Source of the DNA: Lobosporangium transversale
Lineage: Eukaryota; Mortierellomycota; Mortierellomycetes; Mortierellales; Mortierellaceae
Reading direction: 5' to 3'
Assembly (NCBI RefSeq): GCF_002105155.1
Contig: NW_019029046.1
Span: 62,001-126,000, forward strand
Length of the DNA: 64,000 nt
Part shown: positions 1 to 11,437 of the stretch, in pieces
Layout of the letters: each line of letters opens with the position of its first letter
Numbering within the stretch: the first letter of the stretch is position 1
Notes under the pieces: generated by a model
The model's input: only the letters and a program-made list of their open reading frames with translations
What the model was told of the DNA's origin: nothing
Database searches by the model: none
Made by a program: the position numbers and the translations under genes

Positions 1-435
1 TGAGAATAGATCTTAGTCAAGATGCTTAAGTTTCGGTTGATTGTGATAGTTAGGATGTTTAGCAGACTTGAACGGTATTGAATGCTTGCCCTTCAGTAGG
101 ATACAATTGGGTCAAAGGAATATGCAGTGACCCTAGTTGCGAGCTATCTGTGACTCAATGACTCTGAAAGGAGATGAAAGTTGTAAGACATTCGAAATAT
201 TCCTCGAGAGAGGAGCTAGTATTCCTTATAATGACACCGAGATACTGAGAAGCGTTAATAATCCAAGGTTTTTATGAGAATCTCTAGATATGTGAATGTG
301 TTTGAATCTTTTAGTAAATCCTCGGACACCCGCAAGATTATGAGCTAAAGCTATCGCTGCTTTAGAAGGACGTCAACCTCTCTTTTTTGTTTCGCTTTCC
401 ACTTGAGCAATGAGACGATGATTGTCAAGGAGGTC

Positions 436-469
<34 letters not shown>

Positions 470-1212
470 GTCAAAGCAATAGCTCCGAGTCATTTGATAT
501 TCCGACGGCAGGTCTATGCTGGAACCTTTCCACGAGAAGCTTTTTTATACGCCGAAAAAGACTGTTTGATCTTGAAGGCATAGAGTGCAACGGTATATAA
601 TATAAGTCCCTGAATCACTTAGGATCGCTACAAAAAAAGAAAAAAGAAAAACGAAGTCCAATTAGTATGGTAACAGAGTCGACCAAAAACAAAGAAATGC
701 GAGCAATAACTATTGCAGCAACCAGTTCCAATGGTATTGTTTATCAGAATTGCCGTGTTTTTTTGTTACATTCTGATACACACACATGTAAACCTTTCTT
801 TCTCGGCGCCAAGAAACGAGAAGCAAGTTCAATTTAGGGTTGTGAGCCCATCAAAGAGGAAATCAAGAGAGCTCATTCCTCTTTTTCCTTTTTTAAAGGT
901 TGGGACGATCAACTGCACATGTATATATATTATAATATATACAAGTGTAGGCTGTGTCTTGTAATAGCCATGAGTAAGATTTACTACAAACTTTAGTCAA
1001 CAGCCCAAGTAAAAACAACCCACTCATATAAATATCCCTCCCATTGATTGTAATGTCCTTCTCAAACTCTCCCTGTGTTCTCGTCTGCAGTGCACAGCAA
1101 AGTCATAACCCGTAAGACTACACTCTGTAAAACTTCATTTACTCATTCACACAATTTTTGATACAAATACTCATACACCCATACAATCATATGAATATAT
1201 ACATGTACAGCA
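1..1212. other. Gene-free stretch upstream of the ABC transporter gene
   Basis: I see no supportable gene here. The short open frames contain homopolymer-encoded phenylalanine runs and no family motif. A run of 32 T lies at 437-468. The last 200 bases are AT-rich and probably hold the promoter and 5' leader of the transporter gene that starts at 1213. Confidence 0.5.
1027..1034 (+). promoter_or_regulatory. TATA-like element of the ABC transporter gene
   Basis: The sequence TATAAATA lies about 180 bases upstream of the chosen ATG at 1213. The spacing would suit a start site near 1060 and a 5' leader of about 150 bases. This is a single motif match in AT-rich DNA, so it is weak evidence. Confidence 0.25.
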
Positions 1213-4200
1213 ATGCAAAGTAACTTGCCTACAGCCATCCACAGTGACTGTTACCAACAGCCTGAGGGTCAATTCCACCACCGCTCCTGCCATTCTTCTT
1301 CTAACGAGCTTATTTCTTCCGATCCTTACCATGAGACCCATATACCCATGCAAGATATCCGCTCTCATCCATCCAAAGAAAATGAACTTCAACATGACCC
1401 CCTTCCACCCCCAATTGATTATACAGATGTGAAGCCATCAATCCGGTACCAATTTCGAGGCCTTGCTCGTCGTACTCTCACTTATCATAGACGCCAGAGG
1501 GTGTCAAATATGTGTTGTTTGGTGATCTGGCCTGTACTCCTTGTCGTGCTGTGCTTTGCTAGTTCAGTCATGATGGGAGGTGATAAACATTCTGGATACA
1601 CTGGTACTGTACGTTTCTGCGCTAACGAGGTGAATCGAGAGGAAGACCTGGGTTTCCAGTTAGATAAAGTGCGGTTCCCAGAACCCGGTACAGACATTGT
1701 CAAGACATCATGGTATCCTTCGCAGCTCTATAGAAACACGGGACTAGCCGGTGAAGCCACGCCTTGCGTCCGATGGTTTAGTCAGCCTTATCCTTCAAAA
1801 GCTCCATATGAGGACGCTTCCACAGAAGCGCTAGCACAACCTGACAGGTAAACCAGATAACAATGATTTATAGGCTGATATTGACTTCCATTATCATTTC
1901 TTCCATTTATGATTCTAACTAGCCACCCAATCCCTGAACTGCTTTTTTATTGCCTTATTTCCCTTTTTTACTATGCTTAGTTATTACATACCTCCCCCTT
2001 CACTGGGTTGGTTACGCTTAGGCGAATTGCAACAAAAGTGGAGAGAAAAGAATCCTTTTTCCGACCGCAGTCCTGCCTATTTTAGCTTCTGGCCTATTAA
2101 TCAAACAGTTTACTATACTGCCGCCAACGATCAGGTCGCTAAGGCACTTGGTAACTTTTCTAGCCAAAGCCGCTACTTTGAATCCGAATACTGGCCTCCA
2201 TCTAATGCCAGTATCCTCTACAATTCGAGCGCACCTGGTGTTATACCAGGAACTGGTATTTTTGGCGCGATCCCTGTTCGCTATATGAAAGCGTTCGAGG
2301 GACGGCAAGTGGATAATCCGAATGATCCTCGTACATATTACACATCATGGAGTGCACAGATGTTTTTACCTCAACAGAGCCAAGAGGCTATGGATAAGAC
2401 TATTGTAGACTTGATCACTACGTTAGGAGCAAATCCATATGGGAGTCTATCATCCCGGAATATGCCCTTTGGTGCAGTTTCATATGAAGAACTGGACATT
2501 GACCAGTCAAGAGTCAGACTAACTATGCAGCTTGGACAACCTCCTACGAGGAATAGTATGTACAGTGAGGCGCTATCTTCGGGAGTACGACAGATAATCA
2601 CAATGACACAGTTGACGAGCGCAACGGTGAAAATCAAACACGCTGGAAAATACGTGCTCTCACAAGGTATACGCGCGTTGCCGCAAGAGTGGAGCACGAG
2701 CACCTTGGAAGGACAGTCATTGAACCAAGTGTCAGCTTATCTCTTCCCTTTTGGTCTGTCGTTTCTTCTACCGACTTTTGTATCTATCTTGGTCCAAGAA
2801 AAGGAAGATCGCCACCGCATAATGATGGCAATGGTAAGAGCAAAATAAAAAGAGAATGTTGACTTTTGGTAAGGTAATCAGATCCTAATAAGTGCCTATG
2901 AATTTTTCAACTAGAACGGACTCAAGGCCTCATCGTATTATCTATCTCATTATGTCGAGTTTATAGCCATGCAGCTAATCCTATCGCTCGTGTTCTGCCT
3001 CACTTGTGTTGCAATTTCATCCCAGTTTATCCTTCGCACAAATCCAATCATTGTCATTTTTTTACTTGTTCTTTGGGCCCATATTCAAACCACCTTGGCT
3101 TTCCTCCTCGCCACATTTTTCTCTCGTACACGCCGTGCGGTCCTTGTGGTTTACTTCTTTGTGGCCTTTTCTTGTATCATGACCAGTGTTTCGGATCAAA
3201 TCTTCCAAGATGGTAAACCTTTTGCTTGGTTCATACATCCAAGCTTTTCATTTTTTAATATTCTATCGGTTGGTATCACCAGCTCAAGCAGGATCAACGG
3301 ACTGTATCCATTGAAATGGAGGGATTTCGCGGTAGGAACCACCCTATTCAACTGTGTGGTGTTGATGATAGGTGAAAGTATTATTTTTGTCCTTTTAACA
3401 TTGTAAGTTTTTTTTTTTGACGTGTATTCGTCCTGAGATAATCTAGCATCGCAACATGTTTCTATGCTAATTTTATATTTTCAATAAACCATTCAATTAT
3501 ATTAACAGCTACATCGACGCCGTTGCGCCAACAGAGTATGGCGTCCAGAAACCATGGCATTTCCCAGTATCATTCTTTTTCAAAAGGCGTGATACGCCTC
3601 AGATCCAAAGCATTGAATCACAACTTGCGACTCACCAAGAGGCCTCTTACCATGGAGCAGCAGAGGGTGACCAAGATATACTCGAAGGTGCAGATGCAGA
3701 TGTCTATGCGGAACGCGAGCGTGTTCGTTCGTACTATGATCCCGCGAAGGCGCCTTTGATCATTCAAAACTTATTTCACCGTTATCCTGGAAAGGTTGAC
3801 CCTGCACTCAAGGGTCTTTCATTCGGCCTTGAGCCCAATACAGTACTTGGTCTGCTCGGCCCCAATGGTGCAGGGAAATCTACATTGATTCACCTATTAA
3901 CAGGCCTCTATCAGCCAACTTCTGGAACTGCCTATGTTGCGGGCGCCAGTATCCGGACAGACATGCCAACCATCCACTCCAAAATCGGTGTATGCCCACA
4001 GCACGATATCCTCTGGGGCGACCTTACTGTCGCCGATCATTTACTGTTCTATGCACGTTTGCATGGTATCCCTCCTCACCTTGAACAGCAGGCTGTCGCG
4101 TTTGCTATAGCTTCTGTATCATTAACGAGCTTCCGTGACCGTCAGGTCAAGGGACTCAGTGGCGGTGAGAAGCGTCGCGTGTCGATCGCCATTTCTTTGC

Positions 4201-4757
4201 TTGGCGACAATGCAGTCATCTTAATGGACGAGCCCTCCACAGGATTGGATCCAGCTGTCCGCCGCGTGATCTGGGACATTGTCAACCGGGTCAAAGCCAA
4301 TAGGACCATTGTTCTGACGACTCACTCGATGGAGGAAGCTGATATTCTCTCAGATAGGATTGCCATCATGACTTCAGGCCGCTTGAGATGCATAGGTACT
4401 TCATTGCATTTAAAGGAACTATATGGATCCGGCTTCCGTTTGAATATTTCTTCCAAGCCTGGAAAGCTACAGGAGGCGTGTGAAAGTATAGAGCTCAAAG
4501 TCCTGAAAAGTTTCAAATACACAAGAGTCGACAAATTTACGAACGCATCTACCTATGAGATCGAGCTTCTGAATCAGGATCAGGAGTATGTCAATGGCCA
4601 TGGTCAGCTTTCAAAGATCTTTTCGTATCTGTCACGTCCGGATCAATTCCCAGCGATTGAGGACTGGGGGCTAAGTCAGACGACTCTAGAGGATGTGTTT
4701 ATCAAGATTGTGACAGATGGTGATGCTGCGTTAGCCATGCCAACCATTGTCTCGTAG
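1213..4757 (+). CDS. ABCA-family transporter with one nucleotide-binding domain
   Basis: Probable lipid or sterol-type ABC transporter of subfamily A; the substrate is unknown. Model exons are 1213-1847, 1981-2833, 2915-3402 and 3509-4757, giving 1074 residues. The N-terminus is hydrophilic. A first membrane segment sits near residue 105, a large extracytosolic-type domain follows, and a hydrophobic block lies at about residues 470-650. The single NBD (about 740-1060) has Walker A GPNGAGKST, Q-loop CPQHD, signature LSGGEKRR, Walker B ILMDEPSTGLDP and H-loop TTHSMEEAD. The FYLD/EYG-like junction just before the NBD (FYIDAV, EYGVQK) is typical of ABCA proteins. Length is about half that of full mammalian ABCA proteins, as in plant and fungal half-size ABCA. 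It is convergent with the RRM gene. The family call is firm, the substrate is not. Confidence 0.9.
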
Positions 4758-5492
4758 TCTTCAAAAAGCAATATTTTTTTTTCATTGAACACGCGACAGG
4801 ATCTTAACAGACTAGACTAGAAGTAAGCCACTTATGAAAAAAAAAGTGAGGTTTCTTTCATCTTGTCCTTATTTCATCTCTTTTACTGGTTTATATACAT
4901 TACATTACAAAACATACAAGGTGCTGTTGTCAACACCATGTCCTGTTCACTTAATTGCCCATCACTTGTTCATCCAACTCACAGTCCATACATACGTGTT
5001 TTTTTTTCTCCTAAATAGATGATTGACGATAACCAACTCACTGCATTCGCCAACGGTCTTTGCTGTCTGGCCATGCTCCTCATAGTCGGATATCACTTTG
5101 TCTCTGTTAACAGCAAACCCGTATAAATTGGCTCTGAGTTGTCGCAGTCTAAGTCTCTCAACATGACAGGCTATCTCTCAATAGCGAGGACAGGATCAAG
5201 CACCTAAACAAGCCGGGAGCCTTCTCTCTTTCTCTCTCTTTGCCCACTTCTACAAAGTCAGAAATTTCTCATCTTCCTCTATCGTCATCAAAACATATTT
5301 TTCGATTTTGCCGCCAATAAAACAGTAGCACGAATATTGTTACATTTTATTGTTCGACCTATCAGGTGTAAAAAAAGCTCATCTTCCTGCTGTACAGACT
5401 AATGTAGAGGAAAAAAGAATATACACATCGAAAGAGTGAAGGCCACCATACTAGCTTCTCAAGTTTCTCAAGTGAGGAAATAAAGTTTTTTT
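4758..5492. other. Convergent intergenic region between ABC transporter and RRM genes
   Basis: Both flanking genes end here, so it should hold two 3' UTRs and terminators. The short open frame at 4834-5022 has no family features and low-complexity residues. I found no RNA gene or repeat other than short T and CT runs. Confidence 0.4.
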
Positions 5493-6365
5493 TTACAAAT
5501 CGTCGTATTTTAATATCTGACGTCCACCGCCACGAGCCACAATGACCGCGCGCGGGTCTGTGCCAATAGGGGGGAGTACGTTTGCAGGCTTGAGAGGAGG
5601 TTTTGGTGACCGCGGTCGTGGAGGAAGCTGATGGATGGTGCGGGTGGGTCGGTCAGGCGAGGACGAGGACGAGGACGAGGACACAGAGGGGCTTGGAAGT
5701 AAGGATGGCGCAAAGGGTTTCGCAATTGCAGCAGCCTGTTTATGCTGTTCCTCTTCCATCCTCGTGAGTTCACCGTCCTCATCCATCCAAGCTACGCCTG
5801 CAAAGCCATGGTGGTTCCTTTCCGGGATCTTGGCTCTGTTAACTCGGATCACAGTTCCTTCTAAGACCGCCCCATTCATTTTTTCCAAAGCTTGCTGTGC
5901 TGCTTCAGGTTCCTTGAATGTCACAAATCCGTAATCTTTGTCTTCAACAATGTTCATGTCGTCAATATCACCAAATGGTCGAAAAGCAACTCGAAGGCTG
6001 GTGAGAGATGCTGACTCTGGAAGGTTACCCACATAAACCTTCGTAGGATAAAAAGCAATATCTAGAGAGTGACTTGCAGCTACAAAAGGATCTGTCTCTA
6101 ACCCAGGAGTGTATGGCCTATCAGGTTGGCCGTTATGATAATATGGACGCCTATTCCGATGGTCATATTCATGTCCTCTATTATAGTGAAGGTCTCCTTC
6201 CTGTATGTATGAATAATGTGGACTGACTGAGCGGGATCGTGAGCGTCTGTTATTACGACGTTTGGGAGAGCACGAACGAGAACGCGAACGATACCGTGAT
6301 TCATATCTGTCCAAACGACGATGCGAGTACTGGTATTCCTCTTCATATTCAGGTCTTCGTTTTCG
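5493..6365 (-). CDS. RS-rich protein with one RRM domain; 5' end unresolved
   Basis: Predicted RNA-binding protein, likely in pre-mRNA splicing or processing in the nucleus. The N-terminal part is an arginine/serine-rich segment (RSRSRS, RRSRSRS). It is followed by one RRM: RNP2 is VYVGNL and RNP1 is YGFVTF. A charged linker and a Ser/Pro-rich tail with an eight-serine run follow; the protein ends KYDDL. The frame stays open upstream of the first residues shown but has no ATG. It meets a 25-A run on the coding strand at 6374-6398, preceded by a possible acceptor CAACAG. One possible first exon is 6463-6435 joined to 6354, giving 296 residues, but other solutions exist. It resembles SR-type or PPIE-like RRM proteins; no ortholog can be named. 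Confidence 0.7.
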   Translation of the reverse strand, partial: RKRRPEYEEEYQYSHRRLDRYESRYRSRSRSCSPKRRNNRRSRSRSVSPHYSYIQEGDLHYNRGHEYDHRNRRPYYHNGQPDRPYTPGLETDPFVAASHSLDIAFYPTKVYVGNLPESASLTSLRVAFRPFGDIDDMNIVEDKDYGFVTFKEPEAAQQALEKMNGAVLEGTVIRVNRAKIPERNHHGFAGVAWMDEDGELTRMEEEQHKQAAAIAKPFAPSLLPSPSVSSSSSSSSPDRPTRTIHQLPPRPRSPKPPLKPANVLPPIGTDPRAVIVARGGGRQILKYDDL

Positions 6366-6373
6366 CTGTTGCC

Positions 6374-6398
6374 TTTTTTTTTTTTTTTTTTTTTTTTT
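6374..6398. repeat. 25-base poly-T run in the probable RRM intron
   Basis: Uninterrupted T run on the plus strand (A on the coding strand of the RRM gene). It lies directly beside the candidate 3' splice site of the 5' intron. Confidence 0.9.
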
Positions 6399-6518
6399 GG
6401 TTGAAAGTGGAGCAAACGAAATGATACAAATTACGCCAGAATGAGTTCTTTCCCTTCTCTCATGGTTTCATTATAATAATCATAATGGATGCCTATTAGA
6501 TAATGAAGTAGACCCGAC

Positions 6519-7556
6519 TTACGCGCTATCACATCCAAGTTCCGAACCAGCGTCTAAAGATTGGCAGCGAGAGCGAGGAATCGAGCGACCATATACATTC
6601 AAGACCATCTCCTCGTTTTCGTCCACACTAGTGCAACTCTGGACACTGTGCGTCTGTTGTGGTTGTAAGCTATCTGACAGATCCTGTTTGCTAGAATTCT
6701 CGTTCAAGGGAGAAGCAATAGGCGTCGGAGGAGTGGCGGTGGTGGGGCTCTCAGCAAATGAATAGTTAAATGTAGAAGCTGTAGAGTCAATTGAAAGTTG
6801 TCTACTACGACCTGTACCAGCGTTATTATTCTGGTATGTGAAGGCCCAAAATAATAAAAAGATTAGTTCATTCAAATTGTTTACTTGTGGTATCATACAG
6901 CAAAATGGCCAGATGATGCGCTTCCATGAGATTACATGATTGGGCCCAGTTTGATTATCATTCTGTTCGTAGACTTGGGATGTGTTGCGTGTGGCCATAG
7001 AAGACCTTTTCAGCTTTTTTTCGGTTGATGGTACTATCGATGCTTCTTCAGTCGTTCTTCCTGGACTTTTTAAAGAGGAAGATTGAGAGGATCGACGGCT
7101 AATGATATCAGCCACAATAGGTCTCTGAGTCACTGCTACTGATTTGTCTACCCGTAGTTTTCGTTCTACGGACTGCTGTCCGTCGTTACGACTACTCACA
7201 CCCTGTCCTCTTCCTGCGGATGTACTTGATGTTATGGGGATTTTGACCCCCGCCAAGGCAAATATGTCAAAAGGTTGGTTTTCCTTTGCCTTGGCTTCTT
7301 TAAGTTCCTTCTCCTATTCCACAGACGAGCATTTTAGGAGAAGTCGCAATACTTTTCAACTTAAGGACACAATAGGCAGTTGAACAGATAATACTGGGGA
7401 GCTCGCCCTTTTTTTTTTAACTTGCAAGAGAAAGCTAATTACCCGCTTCATCTGCTGTAACAATGCAAATTTCTCTTGCATTTTTTCCCGTATAGCCGAC
7501 ATGGCTGCAATTGTGCTGTGATGCTCGTTAGGGAGGTGCAGCAATTCACTATCCAA
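6519..7556 (-). CDS. Unrecognised 267-residue protein with N-terminal coiled-coil
   Basis: I do not recognise the family. The model has exons 7556-7443, 7313-6936 and 6830-6519, with in-phase GT-AG junctions (donors GTAATT and GTAATC). Residues 1-60 are charged and helical (REKMQEKFALLQQMKR then EKELKEAKAKENQ) and likely form a coiled coil. This is followed by a short hydrophobic motif FDIFALAGVKIP. The rest is Ser/Thr/Pro-rich and probably disordered, with SRRSSQSS and SRCQSLDAG blocks that could be phosphorylated. It lies upstream of the RRM gene on the same strand, about 150 bases away. The FALAGVKIP segment is the best handle for a profile search. Confidence 0.6.
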
Positions 7557-9138
7557 TCTGGTTATTTTCCTGACAACCAGTAATTATCTTCCAGATTTCG
7601 CTTTGAAAAAGTCAGCTTAATTTTCTAAGATGACAAGGCAAATGCGAGATACGCAAAGCTAGCAAGGATGAGCTGGAGATATATCGTGTTGAATAGTAAA
7701 CCACGAGCAAGTCGCGACAAGAGGGGAAATGCTCCATGTCATTTGTAGCACGTTATCCAGTGAGGACAGCGCAAACCTCTCTCAAAATACGTCATAAATG
7801 TGACTGTGAAAGATTGCCGACTCCTAAATGCGTTTTTGCTTACACTAATTTAACGAATTTAGAACTATAGGTGGATTTCCTTAATTCCTCCCCAGCCTCA
7901 AATGGTGCTTGACGTTTGGCGCGTGCTGAACAACTGCCTTTCATCCATAGATATGCTCCATCCTTGTCTATCGGCTGAAGCTAGAGGGGTTGCTGTTGGT
8001 GTATCAGATGACCGCGGACGACGTTGGCTATGTTGTGACCAGTCTTAAATCGATCATCGAGGTATATAGCCGTGTGTCTTGTATTCATCAAAGTTGAAAG
8101 CTTCCTTTCAAATACTTGCAAAATGGACTTCTATCTAATTCGTGGTTGTCGCCATAGTTTTAGCTCTGTATCCAAAATTTTTTATGCCACCAGGTATACT
8201 ATACAAAGAGAATTGTTTTCTTATACAAAGTGTTACTGAAACCTACATTTTATATTGCCTTGCAAAAAACTTGCAAAAGATGATAGACGCCAACAGCCCT
8301 TGAAGCCTCGGTAAAGAGCCCTTAAGAGGCAATCTTTCGACAACTACATGCCGACTATTTGGTGTGGATATCCCAAGAAGGGACCAGACTAGGAGTGATT
8401 CAGCTATAAATTCATAAAGATTCATCAAGGTATCCAGCCAGTCGAACCTTCCGAGCATGACAAGGAGAAGTCAAGGTCTTTCTATCTTTCCACGTTTACC
8501 ACGCTTACTCATCATCCAGCATATCGCGCATACTCCATCGATCCTCCTATGTGCGCAATTTTAACCTTTTCGGATAGCCTTTAAAAGGTAACTCGCTCAT
8601 ACACAGAAACATTTTGTCGTGGATAGCTCCACTTCCTCTGCTCCAGCAGATATGTTCGAGCCCTGTCGAAGGGAGGAAGTGGCCACGACAATGGTGGACT
8701 TCAGAAAAGGCCTCAAGGAACTTACTCTATGGGCGCCATGCCGTTGTTCTGTTAAATGATATCAATAAGGTCCCCACGTACGCTAAGCTATGCCGTCTGT
8801 TGAGTCTGACTAGAAGTGGGTCATGCCGCCTTCAGCTCACCTACGTCAAGTTCACGATAGAGCTTCAGATAGGGAATATCAACTTTGTGCGTCATTTCAA
8901 ATTGAGTAGCAATACACGCTTAACAATTGTCTCTCGACTATAGACAGGCCGTAGAAACCCTTAAAGGTTGATTCCATGGGCCCGAAGCTCTTCACCTCCC
9001 TCGAAGTATTGCTTCTCCACATAGGAATGTGGCAAGTATTTTTTTTTTTTTTTTTTTTAAATCTCCGATTTATGACATTAGATTGTAATATTGATAGATA
9101 TGTAATGCTCCTCTCTTCTTACGCATGACCCTCCGTGT
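7557..9138. other. Gene-free region with decayed mobile-element DNA
   Basis: There is no intact gene. A C-terminal fragment of the FEN1-like/TnpB-like element lies at 7891-8040 (minus; separate entry). A 20-T run lies at 9039-9058. Open frames at 8243-8458 (minus) and 8614-8943 (plus) have no motif I recognise. They may be element remains, but I cannot support that. Confidence 0.5.
7891..8040 (-). pseudogene. C-terminal fragment of a FEN1-like/TnpB-like mobile nuclease gene
   Basis: Read on the minus strand, this DNA encodes GHNIANVVRGHL, then a glutamine-rich step QQQPL followed by a stop, then LQPIDKDGAYLWMKG and SARAK. The same order of residues occurs in the longer relic at 60397-60541: GHNIANVV, PLYLQSADKNGAYPWMK, SARAK. 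By eye about 80 percent of bases agree, with one three-base indel. It is therefore a second, opposite-strand copy, broken by an in-frame TAG at a different place from the other copy. I could not extend the similarity convincingly further 5' on the minus strand. Confidence 0.75.
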
Positions 9139-11223
9139 TCAGTCATTTGCTTCATCCTCACTCTCCAACTCCTCACTCTTAAAATCTTCATCACTATTAG
9201 ACTCGACATCATAGCGTGGGCCCAAGCCGTAGACAGGGTTCTCTGCATACATCTGAGAGTCGCTCCAGGTCTTATCCAGGTTCCGGAGTAAGGGTAGCAA
9301 AACTGTGTTCCAGTTCTGCTCCCACCTCGTTGATTGAAAGGTCGTCTTAATGACATCTCTCATACGCTGCAATTGAATATGTGTCTCGGGCGTAGCCAAG
9401 GGGAAGCCCCTGAAGAGATGCACCAGCTGACTTTTCAATTCATTAGCATTTTCAAAGATCAGACCATTTGCCTTGGCGATTACAAGTTCCGAAAGTGCTG
9501 GGTATTTGAAGGCACAGACAGGAAGACCACAGCCAAACATGTCAACGACCTTCATTGGTAAATCCATACCTGAAGTTGATGTGTGTAATGAAATACCCAA
9601 ATCAGCAGAGCCTAGCATCAGAAAAAACATTGTTATTTAGTGCTATGATTGAGCTGAGACCAGAAAAGAGTGATTCAATCAAGTAAGGTTTAATGAACGT
9701 ACCGAGCAGTAAGGGGTAATCCTCGGGGTCAAGCCATGTCGTAATGAATCGTAAGTTCGTAAAGTTTGCCTTGCTGATAATTTCTTCATAGTACTGTTTC
9801 AATGGTCCTTTTCCGGTGATAACAAATAAGAGCTTAGGGAACAGCTTGTTGTTCTCTGTGTTCTCAAGCTTCGATAGATCATCATATTGCTTGGCGGCAT
9901 CTAAAAGTACTTGGAAATCTTCGTCTGCAGTCCAGCTGGTACTTGAGACAATCAAGACAGGGCGGTCTGCACGGAATGTGGCAGGTTCTTCTGCAGATTT
10001 TCTCTCAGTCAGCAAGGTTTGGTTGGCATTGATTGTGGGCAAGAAAGACTCACTCGATAGTTGCTCTTGAACTAGCTTTTCAAGCTTCAGTTTACTATGG
10101 AGCTGTCATGATCACCAAAACACATAAAAAAAGAGAGAAGAAAAAATCTTCCAAAGTAAGATAGTGCATGCAATAATGTGCCATTTCAATCAATATTATA
10201 ACTCCTTACAGTATGAATTTCATTAACATTCAGCTGACGAAAGCTTTCGGGGGCTCGGTCGTATAAAGTGATGACTTTTCCACGCTTTTCGTATTTGTAC
10301 AGCAAGTCACGGGCCATAGTCCGACTAACACATATGTGAATGGTAGCCTTAAACCCCCACATACGTTCGTATACTGCTACTAATTTTGTGAAAATACTTG
10401 CTTGACCTAAACGCTTGGCAACTATAGAAGCGCCATAGTTATGCCAATCAATGACCAAGTGACGTTGCTTAAGCCAGTTGACGATCTGCATTACATGAAG
10501 TGTAGGGATTGAGGGAGGGTTCTACAGTTTGACAAATAAGGGTGTTAGCTGTTTGCGATCGGATCGTTTTTTTTTCTGATTTTTATACTTCTGCTTAAAT
10601 CAATTGTGTGACTTACTTGAACAACATAGACCTCCGGTGCAGCGACCTGGAACATGGCGACGATAAAGAGCTGAAAGGCAAGGAGTACAGCTTTAATAGG
10701 GGCATAAAGGTAGTAAAAGATGCGTGGCATATTCTCAGCAACACGGGGAAGCTCTTGCAAGAAATGGAATTGGACCGAAGGATGGTTTTCAATGTCCTCG
10801 GGCAAACGCGACCCTATTTGAGCATATTAAGCACGAAGGGCAATGGGTAATTAGCAAGCATGGACGATATTTTAATTCGCACATGTTACATTTTGATCAG
10901 ACACAATCAACAATTAAGGATTTATAAGGGGGAAAAAAAAATAAGAGAGATCTGTACCTACCTTTATAGCCTATGACATCTACTCTCCAGCCTGCATCGA
11001 GTGCGCTTCTAGCATGAAGTAACATGCGTGGGCTGTGACCAATATCACCCAGGACTACGATGCAGAAACCACTCTTCCCCAAAGCTGAGACCTTGGGTGG
11101 TTTAGCGGCAAGATAGCCAATAAACCGAAAGATGACCATGAAAGCTAAGCCGATGATGATGGCGAGCGAGTTTGTCTTGTCATAGCCAAGTGTTTTCCGA
11201 TCTAATTTTGCAAACTCATCCAT
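9139..11223 (-). CDS. ALG1: Chitobiosyldiphosphodolichol beta-mannosyltransferase
   Basis: Adds the first beta-1,4-mannose from GDP-mannose to GlcNAc2-PP-dolichol on the cytosolic face of the ER, an essential step of N-glycan assembly. Exons are 11223-10962, 10813-10617, 10521-10210, 10102-9703 and 9611-9139, giving 547 residues. An N-terminal membrane anchor lies at residues 19-39. The first Rossmann half has VVLGDIGHSPRM and GYKGS. The middle has IDWHNYG. The second half has the GT-B donor site region VSSTSWTADEDF, then STSGMDLPMKVVDMFGCGLP. The acidic tail (SDEDFKSEELESEDE) is an extension. It is divergent from the C3HC gene with only 214 bases between the two start codons, which suggests a shared promoter region. 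Confidence 0.95.
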
Positions 11224-11437
11224 AGTGACTAATCGTGAGATGAGATAAAGAAAAGGAGAGATGGTGAGGAGAAGAAGGAGAGTTGAATGAGTTCATTTAT
11301 ATTTTGTATACATTTGGATGTATATATTATTAATAGTATAGACATTTAAGCTTTTTTTTCTGATAATGCACGTCATCTTTTTTTTTTTTACAACAGAAAA
11401 GAAAAGCAAGGCATTCGTTTACCTTATTGCATCAGTC
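11224..11437. promoter_or_regulatory. Bidirectional promoter region of ALG1 and the C3HC gene
   Basis: The start codons of two divergent genes lie 214 bases apart. The interval is AT-rich with T runs and has no other gene, so both promoters must sit here or overlap the transcripts. No specific element is assigned. Confidence 0.5.

Noticed and set aside
403-600. 65-codon frame with a poly-Phe run near the window start.
   Set aside because: The frame is kept open by a 32-T homopolymer and has no homologous features.
8614-8943. 109-codon plus-strand frame and an overlapping frame with a DMFEP...LTLWAP stretch in the ALG1 3' region.
   Set aside because: No family motif, frames break repeatedly, and no splice model joins them; could be element debris but unsupported.
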